NCBI GenBank assembly: GCA_031292485.1
Contig: JARLHA010000067.1
Location: 1-62,503 of the forward strand
Source of the DNA: Mucilaginibacter sp.
GTDB taxonomy: Bacteria; Bacteroidota; Bacteroidia; Sphingobacteriales; Sphingobacteriaceae
Reading direction: 5' to 3'
DNA length: 62,503 bases
Both the position numbers and the translations under genes were made by a program. Shown here piece after piece: positions 15,336 through 23,216 of this stretch. Below the pieces are notes generated by a model, which saw only the letters and a program-made list of their open reading frames with translations, did no database searches and was not told the origin of the DNA. Every line of letters begins with the position of its first letter. Within the stretch, counting starts at the first letter, position 1.

Positions 15336-17765
15336 TCAGAACGGCATGCCAATACCAAAATTAAGCTGCATAAAATTATAGGTATCCCCGCTATTATTTA
15401 TCTGGTAGGCAGTTTTAAACGGCCCCGTATGGAACAACTCGTTGAAGTGGTTAACCAGCACCCATTGATCCGAACCGTTAAACTGGGGGTCCTTAAATTT
15501 AAATGCAGCATCGAGCCTGAAAACGAAGAACGCCAGGTCGAACCTCAAACCCGTGCCTATATCCAAAGCGGTAGCAGGCAAAATATTATTCGCACTGAAT
15601 TCAACATTGGGCGCATTGGTTTGCGCGTGCAAACGCCATATATTGCCTGCATCCATAAATATGGCACCTTTCATCACCGAGCCAAAAAAATCATCAACAA
15701 GTTTGTATCTGTACTCGAGGCTCGAAATAATTTTTATTTCTCCAAACTGGTCCAGATATTTCAACCTGGACCGCAACAAATCACCTTTCGAAGGCAATTT
15801 AGTGTTCCCGCTGGACGCTCCGTAAAATGTAGCGCGGTTAAATTTGCCCGGGCCTAAGGTACGTGGCAACCACGCCCGCATATCATTTGCTCCACCGGCA
15901 TAAAATTCTTTTTCAAAGATCAACCCGTCGGTAAAAGTGGTATCGGCGAACTTTAGCTGCCTGCTGTTACCGTACGGAATACCAATACCAGGGTTTAAAC
16001 GGAATACCAGTTGTTTTTGTCCCCCAAAGCTATGATATACACGAAAATCGGTTTCGGCTTTAGCATATTGGGCAAAAGTGCGCCCAAAGATGGTCCGCTG
16101 GCCGGTTGAATCACGGGGGGAGTTTAAAATACTGGCAAGCAGGGCAAGTGTATTACCCCCTACATCCAGGCTTCCCCTGAAATATACAAAATTCTCATAA
16201 GTGTTTAGCTTATTGGCATTGAACTGGTAAGTGTACTGGCTGCCCGCGGTAAAAATAGTTCGCCCGATAAGGTAACTGTAAGCATAAAGTTTATTTAAAG
16301 CTAATTCGGCCTGGGCCGCAGGGTTGATAACCCCTTTTGAGAATTCTATATTAATAGGAGTTATCGTATGTGTTTTTTGAGCGGTTTCCGCAAAATCATA
16401 AGTAATTGAATTGATAAAACTTGTTCGCTGCACCAAACCCTGCTCATAAAACAACTGGTAGTTGGTTGAAAAAGTAGTATGCGGCACACCGTATTTGCCC
16501 AAAATGGGCAATTTTGTAAATGGTGAAATAATACGGGGATAAATCAGGTTTGCACCAACCGTAAGGTCCTGGTTCGAAATACCATTTGGATTGCTTGCAC
16601 TGCTGCCGTTATCAAACAAAACACTCCAGTTTAATTTTACCTGCAGTATGGCTGCGTTTTTAAAAACATCCCTGTCGGTAAATGTATTGCCAAGGTTAAA
16701 TCCGTACTGACCGGCGTTAAAAAGAAACTCGCCCTCAACTCTGTTTGACATTTGCTTAAGTGGTACGATATCAATCCTGGTGTCAAGGCGGTGGGTACTA
16801 TCGGGCAACCTGGTATAAGTTGGGTTAGGCACATTACGAAATACATTTAGCTCCGAAAGTCTCGAGGTGGTGAGCGTCTGCCGGTCAATATCGTAAATCT
16901 GTCCCTTACGTTGAAAAATATAATCGATGGCGGTGCGCGGTTTAAACTTGTGCGAAAAATCAACAAATTTAAACTGCGAATCCACTTTTAAAGTATCCGC
17001 TTTACCGGGAGTGCGCCCCTCGCTATTGGAGACCACGATCAGTGTGTTATTGATCTTGTAAACCGGATGAGCAGATTTCCCCGCCGGATTATCAATCGTC
17101 ATTTTAATATCCACCACGCTGCTTCTGAAGGTGGAATCGTAGGTATAATTGATGTATTGCCGGTAAAAATCGTAATAACCGTTACGCTTCATGATCAGGT
17201 AAAACTCGTCCCTGTCATATGCCAAACTGTCGGTATCAAAACGGCCACCCGGCTGTACGTGCGAAAAACGAGGCCGGTTCACCCGGTATAAATTTCTTAC
17301 ATTTTTGTCGGCTATGCTATCCTGTATTTTACGGATTTTAAAAAGCGGCCCCTCTACCGCTGTGAATATCAGTTCGGCCTTTTTATCTTTTATTTTGATA
17401 CTGTCGCTCACTTTTGCTTTAAGATACCCTTTGTTTTGAATAAAACGTTCAATTTGAATCCGCGAAAACTCAACCAGGTTACTGTCTAAAATTGCCGGGG
17501 GATCACCGATATTTTTTTTTCCGTTTCGGCTAAAAAAATAATAAAACTGCAGGTTGAGCCAGTTATTGGGTTGCTGTTCTTTATCTACATAGTTTACAGC
17601 CGCTTCCTTAAAATCCTCGTTTGAAACACCCTGTATCGTTATTTTCCGTACAAGGGCCTGCCCCGGCTGCAGCCTGCGGGTTAAACTACAGCCACAGACC
17701 AGAAAGAGCAGAAGAATACTTAATATTGCAAAACGGTTACTACCAGGGTTTGTATATGCTTTCAA
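15336..17765 (-). CDS. BamA/TamA-family outer-membrane protein, TamL-like lipoprotein (copy 1)
   Basis: This 809-residue Omp85-type protein has a lipoprotein signal (LFLVCGCSLTRRL, with the lipid Cys near residue 27) followed by 'LQPGQALVRKI', the same start pattern as the second copy at 29778 ('YLAPGQKLYNGG'). Residues ~40-400 hold POTRA-like repeats. The last ~400 residues form a 16-strand barrel with the conserved lid motif 'GGANDMRAWLPRTLGPG' and the C-terminal strand ending in Phe. The only possible start is TTG (minus-strand bases 17765-17763), because an in-frame TGA lies two codons upstream. It overlaps head to head with the methyltransferase gene at 17756. Role: insertion of outer-membrane proteins or lipids, inferred by homology. 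Confidence 0.88.
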   Translation of the reverse strand: MKAYTNPGSNRFAILSILLLFLVCGCSLTRRLQPGQALVRKITIQGVSNEDFKEAAVNYVDKEQQPNNWLNLQFYYFFSRNGKKNIGDPPAILDSNLVEFSRIQIERFIQNKGYLKAKVSDSIKIKDKKAELIFTAVEGPLFKIRKIQDSIADKNVRNLYRVNRPRFSHVQPGGRFDTDSLAYDRDEFYLIMKRNGYYDFYRQYINYTYDSTFRSSVVDIKMTIDNPAGKSAHPVYKINNTLIVVSNSEGRTPGKADTLKVDSQFKFVDFSHKFKPRTAIDYIFQRKGQIYDIDRQTLTTSRLSELNVFRNVPNPTYTRLPDSTHRLDTRIDIVPLKQMSNRVEGEFLFNAGQYGFNLGNTFTDRDVFKNAAILQVKLNWSVLFDNGSSASNPNGISNQDLTVGANLIYPRIISPFTKLPILGKYGVPHTTFSTNYQLFYEQGLVQRTSFINSITYDFAETAQKTHTITPINIEFSKGVINPAAQAELALNKLYAYSYLIGRTIFTAGSQYTYQFNANKLNTYENFVYFRGSLDVGGNTLALLASILNSPRDSTGQRTIFGRTFAQYAKAETDFRVYHSFGGQKQLVFRLNPGIGIPYGNSRQLKFADTTFTDGLIFEKEFYAGGANDMRAWLPRTLGPGKFNRATFYGASSGNTKLPSKGDLLRSRLKYLDQFGEIKIISSLEYRYKLVDDFFGSVMKGAIFMDAGNIWRLHAQTNAPNVEFSANNILPATALDIGTGLRFDLAFFVFRLDAAFKFKDPQFNGSDQWVLVNHFNELFHTGPFKTAYQINNSGDTYNFMQLNFGIGMPF

Positions 17766-18520
17766 AATCTCAAATCAGTTTATTAAGGTCCCTCCAATCA
17801 AAAAAAGATCGTTTGGAACACGGTTTGTTTTTGGTTGAAGGCTATAAATCAGTTATTGAATTTATTAATTCTCCATACCAGGCGGATGCCGTTTACCATA
17901 CGGCTTCTTTCGACCCAAAAATGCTGAAATTATCCCGAAATATAAACTTATGTGAAATTTCCGTTACAGACATGGAAAAGATCAGCAGTTTAAAAACGCC
18001 GCAGGAAATTATCGCATTGGTCAGGATTCCCTCCTGGCCTGCACTCAATAACGCAAAGCTTCAAAAAAAGTTCACAATAGTTTTAGATGGCATACAGGAC
18101 CCCGGAAACATGGGCACTATCATCCGGACCGCCGATTGGTTTGGCATTGGGCAAATCATTTGTTCTGCCGATACGGTTGATGTTTATAACCCAAAAGTAG
18201 TGCAGGCAAGCATGGGTTCTTTATCACGGATCAATGTTTATTATGCCGACCTCGCTTCAGTTTTACCCAGGCTTGGCTTGCCCGTATTTGGCGCCATGCT
18301 GAACGGGGAGAACATTTATAAAACCAATTTCGGGCAGGAAGGCTTGATCGTTATGGGAAATGAGGGGAATGGAATGCGACCAGAAATTGCCCGCCTGGTT
18401 ACGGCAGCGGTAACCATTCCGCGTACAGGTAAGGCTGAATCGCTCAACGTTGGCATTGCCACCGCGCTTTTTTGTTCGGAAATCAGCAGAAATTCACAGA
18501 ATAAAGTTGTCGGTCAATAA
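17756..18520 (+). CDS. TrmH/SpoU-family RNA 2'-O-methyltransferase
   Basis: The 254-residue protein starts at ATG 17756; an upstream in-frame extension would run antisense through the TamL-like gene and has no family similarity. The substrate-binding N-terminal part contains 'RLEHGLFLVEGYKSV'. The SPOUT knot holds motif 1 'VLDGIQDPGNMGTIIRTADWF', motif 2 'IVMGNEGNGMRPEI' and motif 3 'IPRTGKAESLNVGIATAL', where SAM and the 2'-OH of rRNA or tRNA are placed. The exact target base is not readable. Its 5' end overlaps that of the TamL-like gene by 10 bp on the opposite strand. A tRNA-Cys gene follows 30 bp after its stop. Confidence 0.92.
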   Translation: MLSKSQISLLRSLQSKKDRLEHGLFLVEGYKSVIEFINSPYQADAVYHTASFDPKMLKLSRNINLCEISVTDMEKISSLKTPQEIIALVRIPSWPALNNAKLQKKFTIVLDGIQDPGNMGTIIRTADWFGIGQIICSADTVDVYNPKVVQASMGSLSRINVYYADLASVLPRLGLPVFGAMLNGENIYKTNFGQEGLIVMGNEGNGMRPEIARLVTAAVTIPRTGKAESLNVGIATALFCSEISRNSQNKVVGQ

Positions 18521-18528
18521 ATAATTGC

Positions 18529-18536
18529 TATTTTTG
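18529..18536 (+). promoter_or_regulatory. Promoter of tRNA-Cys
   Basis: TATTTTTG at 18529-18536 is an exact -7 match. GTTG at 18506-18509 lies 19 bp upstream as a near -33 element. The tRNA starts at 18551. Confidence 0.65.
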
Positions 18537-18550
18537 CAGCCTTGAAAAAC

Positions 18551-18621
18551 GGTCGGGTGGCCGAGTGGCTAGGCAGAGGTCTGCAAAACCTCCTACAGCG
18601 GTTCGAATCCGCTCCCGACCT
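18551..18621 (+). tRNA. tRNA-Cys (GCA)
   Basis: A 71-nt cloverleaf with perfect acceptor (GGTCGGG/CCCGACC), anticodon (GAGGT/ACCTC) and T stems (AGCGG/CCGCT), anticodon GCA and discriminator U73, the identity base of cysteinyl-tRNA synthetase. CCA is not encoded. The downstream small protein gene starts 31 bp later and may be co-transcribed. Confidence 0.97.
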
Positions 18622-18652
18622 CGAATATTAAAAACATTAAATCGACAACATC

Positions 18653-18829
18653 ATGGGCGTTACCCGTTTAAAAAGAAAAGACAGAAAAAATAAAACTACT
18701 TCAAGGTTAGAGGTACAATTTTTAAAACTGGCCACCAACCTCGAGCTTGGAAGCCGTTCTGCTGAGCCAAAAAATAGCCAGATCGCAAAAAATAATGCTG
18801 CTTTATTAAAAGCTGCCGCTGCAAAGTAG
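18653..18829 (+). CDS. Conserved small basic protein (58 residues)
   Basis: The frame starts MGVTRLKRKDRKNKTTSR and continues with 'LEVQFLKLATNLELGSRS', ending in an Ala/Lys-rich tail (AALLKAAAAK). It is strongly basic at the N-terminus, with an amphipathic helix after it. I recall proteins of this pattern as unnamed conserved small proteins in Sphingobacteria, which is memory and not checked. It follows tRNA-Cys directly and is followed by a REP-like palindrome and a terminator. It has no membrane segment. A nucleic-acid or ribosome-associated role is only suggested by charge. Confidence 0.75.
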   Translation: MGVTRLKRKDRKNKTTSRLEVQFLKLATNLELGSRSAEPKNSQIAKNNAALLKAAAAK

Positions 18830-18849
18830 AGACGCAATACTTTGCGTCT
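18830..18849. repeat. Short palindrome AGACGCAA/TTGCGTCT
   Basis: A perfect 8-bp stem with a TACT loop starts one base after the small protein's stop codon. Palindromes of the AGACGC...GCGTCT type are frequent between genes in related genomes (from memory). Confidence 0.65.
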
Positions 18850-18873
18850 GATTTTTGATAGCAATGATATATA

Positions 18874-18908
18874 AATCCTGCTGGTTTTAAACCGGTGGGA
18901 TTTTTTTG
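18874..18908 (+). terminator. Intrinsic terminator after the small protein gene
   Basis: AATCCTGCTGGTTT pairs with AAACCGGTGGGATT (three G-T wobbles) and is followed by T7. It would end the tRNA-Cys/small protein transcript. Confidence 0.75.
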
Positions 18909-18924
18909 TTGGACGATTTTTTTG

Positions 18925-19000
18925 TCTGAACTAAGATTTCTCGTTAGCAATTTATTTTTTAATGGAACTCAAGGGGGGCTGCGCCGTTTGTAGGATTTTA
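18925..19000. repeat. Dispersed intergenic repeat, copy B
   Basis: This is the second copy of the ~75-bp element at 6421-6495 (TCTGAACTAAGAT ... GTAGGATTTT). It is followed by AT-rich GGATTA/AATCA units up to the 3' end of pyrD. Confidence 0.7.
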
Positions 19001-19047
19001 AGATTATTGGATTAAAAATCAGTGCAATCAAGTAATCATCAAAAAAA

Positions 19048-20091
19048 TCAGTGATTCAGTAGCTTCTTATTTATTCTCTTTATCAGCCCCGGCCCTTCAT
19101 AAATAAACCCGGTATACAATTGAATCAGCGAGGCACCGGCGTTTATTTTCTCCATGGCGTCTTCCGGCGAATGAATCCCTCCTACGCCAATTATCGGAAA
19201 TGACCCTTTCGACTTTTCATTCAGGTAGCGGATCACTTCTGTTGACCGTTGAGTTAATGGCTTGCCGCTTAAACCGCCGGTTTCATTTTTTACATCACCT
19301 TCAGATACCAGTCCTTCGCGGCTTATGGTGGTATTGGTTGCTATAACACCCGCTATACCCGTTTTTTGAACAATTTCAACAATGTCATCCAGTTGTTCGT
19401 CAGTAAGATCGGGCGCAATTTTCAGCAGAATAGGCCGACTGATGCGATTTTTTTTATTTCGCTTTTGCAGCGTATCCAACAAGTGCATTAAAGGCTCCTT
19501 TTCCTGCAAAGCGCGCAGGCCCGGCGTATTGGGCGAGCTCACATTTACCACAAAATAATCAACCACATCAAACAACCTGTCGAAACATTTGATATAATCG
19601 CTTACTGCGTCTTCGTTAGGCGTTACCTTGTTTTTTCCGATGTTGCCGCCAATGATAATGCCTTTTTGATAGCTTTTAGCGTTTCGTCTGAAAGCTGCGA
19701 TGCGTTCTGCAACCACATCAACCCCTAAATTATTAAAACCCATCCGGTTAATCAGGCCACCATCGGGCGGAAGCCTGAACATCCGGGGCTGAGGGTTGCC
19801 CGGTTGCGGCAAAGGCGTTACTGTACCCACTTCAATATAACCAAAACCAAGGTTGGCCATTTCACCAATAAACTCGCCATTCTTATCGAATCCGGCGGCC
19901 AGACCTATCGGATTTTCAAACTTCAAACCAAATACTTCCTTTTCTAACCGGGGGTCCTTCATGTGCCATAAACTACGGCTGAGTGCCGCGCCTCCGGGAA
20001 AGCGGTTAAAGCGTTTAAGACCAGCCGTTACAAGATGATGCACCTTCTCGGGGTCGAACTTAAAAAGTATGGGTTTTAGCAAGAAATACAT
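19048..20091 (-). CDS. pyrD: Quinone-dependent dihydroorotate dehydrogenase (class 2)
   Basis: At 347 residues the protein has class 2 length, with a short N-terminal membrane-associating helix region ('MYFLLKPILFKFDPEKVHHL'). The FMN barrel follows: 'FENPIGLAAGFDKNGEFI', 'GTVTPLPQPGNPQPRMFRL', the active-site loop 'VNVSSPNTPGLR' with Ser as catalytic base, 'GVIATNTTISR', 'GGLSGKPLTQRSTEV' and 'IIGVGGIHSPEDAMEKI'. It oxidises dihydroorotate to orotate in pyrimidine synthesis and passes electrons to menaquinone. It is monocistronic here. A TACCTTCG sequence just upstream of the start (minus strand, 20097-20104) may be its -7 box. Confidence 0.97.
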   Translation of the reverse strand: MYFLLKPILFKFDPEKVHHLVTAGLKRFNRFPGGAALSRSLWHMKDPRLEKEVFGLKFENPIGLAAGFDKNGEFIGEMANLGFGYIEVGTVTPLPQPGNPQPRMFRLPPDGGLINRMGFNNLGVDVVAERIAAFRRNAKSYQKGIIIGGNIGKNKVTPNEDAVSDYIKCFDRLFDVVDYFVVNVSSPNTPGLRALQEKEPLMHLLDTLQKRNKKNRISRPILLKIAPDLTDEQLDDIVEIVQKTGIAGVIATNTTISREGLVSEGDVKNETGGLSGKPLTQRSTEVIRYLNEKSKGSFPIIGVGGIHSPEDAMEKINAGASLIQLYTGFIYEGPGLIKRINKKLLNH

Positions 20092-20261
20092 GCCGGCGAA
20101 GGTAGGAATTTTGGTTCATGGTTCACAGTTGGCCGCTCTTTGTAAATCAAAAAAATGTAACAGATTAGTTAATAATATTTACCAGTTAAAAGAATTTCTA
20201 TATTAGCGAAACTAAATTGTAATTGGCAGCTATTGATGCCTTGAAATAAGAACTATTAATT

Positions 20262-21023
20262 ATGAACTTTTTGAAAAACTCCCGCCGTAGTTTTATAAAA
20301 AATGCAGCTATTGGCTCCATTGCCAGTATTGCGCTGCCGCAAATTGTAGCTGCCGCGATAAAACCCGGAAGCATTAAAAAGATAAAGCTCGAAAAAGATA
20401 GTGTGATCCTTTTCCAGGGCGATTCCATTACCGATTGGGGCCGCAGCCACGACGCAAAATTGCCCAATGCCCACAATACATTAGGGTCAGGGTATGTACT
20501 GCTTACTGCCGGGCATTTGCTGCTGGATTTTGCCGGCAAAAACCTGCAGATCTACAATAAAGGCGTAAGCGGGAATAAAGTTTACCAATTGGCCGAACGC
20601 TGGGATACTGATTGTCTTCAGTTGAAGCCCGATGTATTGAGTATCCATATCGGTGTAAACGATTATTGGCATACACTTACTAATGGCTATACCGGAACCA
20701 TTGACACTTATATCGCCGATTACCATAAACTGATCAACCGCACTAAAGAAGCATTGCCTGATATTAAAATAATCATTTGCGAGCCTTTTGCTACTAAAGG
20801 TGTTAAGGCTGTTGATGAGAAATGGTACCCTACTTTTGATTTGTTCAGGAAAGCGGCACATGATATTGCCGCTGAATACCATTTACCTTTTGTACCTTAC
20901 CAATCTGTATTTGACAAGGCCCTTGAAATTGCCCCGGCCACTTACTGGAGCCTGGATGGCGTACACCCCAGCGTAGCCGGCACAGCATTGATGGCGAAGA
21001 CGTGGATGGAGGTTGTGGGATAG
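20262..21023 (+). CDS. Exported SGNH/GDSL-type hydrolase
   Basis: The 253-residue protein has an N-terminal 'NSRRSFIKNAAIGSIAS' with a twin-arginine motif and a hydrophobic stretch, pointing to Tat export. The SGNH blocks are all present: block I 'LFQGDSITDWGR' (catalytic Ser), block II Gly in 'GVSGNKVYQL', block III Asn in 'IHIGVNDYWH', and block V 'SLDGVHPS' with Asp and His. It is probably an esterase acting on acylated glycans in the periplasm. It stands alone. A GC-rich inverted repeat follows its stop codon and runs into the next promoter. Confidence 0.9.
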   Translation: MNFLKNSRRSFIKNAAIGSIASIALPQIVAAAIKPGSIKKIKLEKDSVILFQGDSITDWGRSHDAKLPNAHNTLGSGYVLLTAGHLLLDFAGKNLQIYNKGVSGNKVYQLAERWDTDCLQLKPDVLSIHIGVNDYWHTLTNGYTGTIDTYIADYHKLINRTKEALPDIKIIICEPFATKGVKAVDEKWYPTFDLFRKAAHDIAAEYHLPFVPYQSVFDKALEIAPATYWSLDGVHPSVAGTALMAKTWMEVVG

Positions 21024-21107
21024 CCCCCCAGCCCCCTAAAGGGGGAGCTTTTGATTATCGTGGGTATTAATTGTAAAATTTACTCTCCCCCTTTAGGGGG
21101 TCGGGGG
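21024..21107. repeat. Junction inverted repeat, unit CCCCCTAAAGGGGG
   Basis: The left arm (21024-21047) starts one base after the hydrolase stop and the right arm (21084-21107) ends eight bases before the -7 box of the ABC-F gene. The arms are reverse complements except for a CT/TC swap, and each holds a nested CCCCCTAAAGGGGG-type palindrome. Elements of this kind are common between genes in Bacteroidota (recollection). Confidence 0.8.
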
Positions 21108-21114
21108 GTTTTCG

Positions 21115-21122
21115 TATCTTTG
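21115..21122 (+). promoter_or_regulatory. -7 box of the ABC-F gene
   Basis: TATCTTTG is an exact TAnnTTTG match eight bases before the ATG (21130), so the transcript has almost no leader. The -33 region falls inside the preceding inverted repeat. Confidence 0.6.
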
Positions 21123-21129
21123 CGCCCAA

Positions 21130-23058
21130 ATGATCGCTATAAATAACCTCACGTTCGAGATTGGTGCACGGGCCCTGTATGATGAAGCAAACTGGCATAT
21201 AAAACCAGGTGAAAAGATAGGCCTTATCGGCGCCAACGGAACCGGAAAAACTACGCTGCTAAAAATTATTGTCGGGGATTATAGCCCTACTTCGGGAACC
21301 ATATCCATGGCTAAGGACATTGCCATTGGCTACCTTAACCAGGACCTGCTCTCCTACTCATCCGACAAAAACATATTGCATGTGGCCATGGAAGCCTTTG
21401 AACGCCAGAACCAGCTGCATGATGAGATTGAAAACCTGCTGCAAAAACTGGAAACAGATTATACGGAAGACCTGCTGCATAAGCTGAGCGACAAACAGCA
21501 TGAGTTTGAAGTGCTGGATGGTTATAATATTGAATACAAAGCCCACGAAATTTTGGCCGGTTTAGGTTTTACCGAAGCCGATACACACCGCAAGCTGAGC
21601 GAATTTTCGGGCGGATGGCGGATGCGGGTGATGCTTGCCAAAATATTGTTGCAGGCGCCTGATATCCTGTTGCTGGATGAGCCTACCAACCACCTTGACT
21701 TACCCTCTATCCAATGGCTGGAAGATTATTTAAAGGCTTTTGACGGCGCGGTGGTAATCGTTTCGCACGACAGGTGGTTTTTGGATAAAGTTATTAATCG
21801 CACAGTAGAATCCCGCAAAGGAAAACTGACGGTTTATGCCGGCAATTATTCTTTTTATTTAGAGGAAAAGGCCCAGCGCGAAGAAATTCAAAAAGGCGAG
21901 TTCAAAAACCAGCAATCAAAAATAAAACAGGAGGAACGTTTGATCGAGCGTTTCAGGGCTAAAGCGTCAAAGGCAAAAATGGCGCAATCACGTATCAAAG
22001 CGCTTGATAAACTGGAGCGTGTGGACGATGTGGATGACGATAACCCTTCGGTAAATTTTAGCTTCCGTTTTTCAAAGCAATCAGGCCGTCACGTGGTCAC
22101 ATTGGAAAATATCACCAAAAAATATCCGGCCATTGATATTTTAGATCATACCGAAGCGATCATCGAAAAAGGTGATAAGATAGCGCTGATCGGTGCTAAC
22201 GGCAAAGGTAAATCAACGCTGCTCCGCATTATTGCCGGGGCAGATACTGACTATACGGGTAAAGCCGAAACCGGCCATAACGTAACCCAAACGTTTTTTG
22301 CCCAGCACCAGCTGGAGGCTCTGCACCTTGAACACACGGCCCTGCAGGAATTACAATCCTTCGCGCCAAAACATACCGAGACCGAACTGCGCACCATTTT
22401 GGGTTCGTTTTTATTTACCGGCGACGATGTATTTAAAAAGATAAAAGTATTATCGGGTGGCGAAAAATCGCGCGTGGCGCTGGCGAAAGCGCTTACCGCC
22501 GATGCTAACTTCCTGGTACTGGATGAGCCAACTAACCACCTGGATATTCAATCAGTGAATATATTGGTACAGGCTTTGCAGCAATTTGAGGGTACGCTGA
22601 TCGTTGTTTCTCACGACCGGTATTTCCTTGATAATGTGGCCAATAAAATCTGGTTTATTGAGAACCAGAAGATCAAACAATACCCGGGCACTTACAGGGA
22701 GTTTGATGAATGGTATGCAAAACGCAAAATTGAACCAAAAGTTGCCGCCGCACCTGCCCCTTCGCCTAAAAAGGAAGAAAAAAAAGAGGCTGCCCCTGCA
22801 AAGCAACAGCATTCAGAAAACAAGTTTCAGCAACTGAAAAAGTTAAACCAGGACCTGGGCAAGATGGAAGAACAAATTGCCGAACTGGAAAAAACCATCA
22901 AACAACTGGAAGCCCAGCTGGCTGACGAAAAGCTGTACAATGATGCTGCCAAAATGAAACAGGTAAACAGCAGTTACGAATTGAAAAAGATGGATCTGGG
23001 GCATTTACAATTAAAATGGGAAGCCCTTGCTGAACAGATAATGGAATTGGAAGCATGA
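21130..23058 (+). CDS. ABC-F family ATPase (translation factor/antibiotic target protection type)
   Basis: The 642-residue protein has two ABC modules and no membrane segments. Module 1 has Walker A 'GLIGANGTGKTTLLKI', signature 'LSEFSGGWRMR' and Walker B 'DILLLDEPTNHLDLPS'. Module 2 has 'ALIGANGKGKSTLLRI', 'LSGGEKSRVALAKAL' and 'FLVLDEPTNHLDIQS'. The P-site interaction linker lies between residues ~240 and 320 (basic, 'RLIERFRAKASKAKMAQSR'). The C-terminal ~95 residues are a Lys/Glu-rich coiled coil of the Uup type. It acts on the ribosome by family; whether it is Uup-, YheS- or EttA-like is not certain, with the C-terminal coil favouring Uup/YheS. Confidence 0.93.
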   Translation: MIAINNLTFEIGARALYDEANWHIKPGEKIGLIGANGTGKTTLLKIIVGDYSPTSGTISMAKDIAIGYLNQDLLSYSSDKNILHVAMEAFERQNQLHDEIENLLQKLETDYTEDLLHKLSDKQHEFEVLDGYNIEYKAHEILAGLGFTEADTHRKLSEFSGGWRMRVMLAKILLQAPDILLLDEPTNHLDLPSIQWLEDYLKAFDGAVVIVSHDRWFLDKVINRTVESRKGKLTVYAGNYSFYLEEKAQREEIQKGEFKNQQSKIKQEERLIERFRAKASKAKMAQSRIKALDKLERVDDVDDDNPSVNFSFRFSKQSGRHVVTLENITKKYPAIDILDHTEAIIEKGDKIALIGANGKGKSTLLRIIAGADTDYTGKAETGHNVTQTFFAQHQLEALHLEHTALQELQSFAPKHTETELRTILGSFLFTGDDVFKKIKVLSGGEKSRVALAKALTADANFLVLDEPTNHLDIQSVNILVQALQQFEGTLIVVSHDRYFLDNVANKIWFIENQKIKQYPGTYREFDEWYAKRKIEPKVAAAPAPSPKKEEKKEAAPAKQQHSENKFQQLKKLNQDLGKMEEQIAELEKTIKQLEAQLADEKLYNDAAKMKQVNSSYELKKMDLGHLQLKWEALAEQIMELEA

Positions 23059-23062
23059 TTTA

Positions 23063-23148
23063 ATTTCGGATTGCGGATGTTCGATTTCGGATTTTGTTCT
23101 TCATCTAAACATTCCTGCCCCCTCTTTACCACCTTGCGGTAGAGAGGG
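23063..23148. repeat. Intergenic repeats: TCGGATGTTCGATT arm and REP-like hairpin
   Basis: 23063-23095 carries a single arm made of the units TTTCGGATTGCGGATG and TTCGATTTCGGA, the same unit as the junction repeat at 46630-46825. Then CCCTCTTTACC (23120-23130) pairs with GGTAGAGAGGG (23138-23148, one G-T), followed by GGTCGAGCGAAGCGATGACC. The 158-bp gap holds no gene. Confidence 0.65.
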
Positions 23149-23216
23149 TGGTCGAGCGAAGCGATGACCGGGTGAGTAAACTATACGAGCGGCATTAACG
23201 CCGGTCTGATGCATTT

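Noticed and set aside
15294..15857. Long open frame opposite the TamL-like gene
   Set aside because: It is antisense to a clear Omp85 barrel and shows no domain or signal of its own.
21024..21107. Rho-independent terminator of the GDSL hydrolase gene
   Set aside because: The arms are very GC-rich and could end transcription, but there is no T-tract and the right arm abuts the next promoter, so it is listed as a repeat instead.
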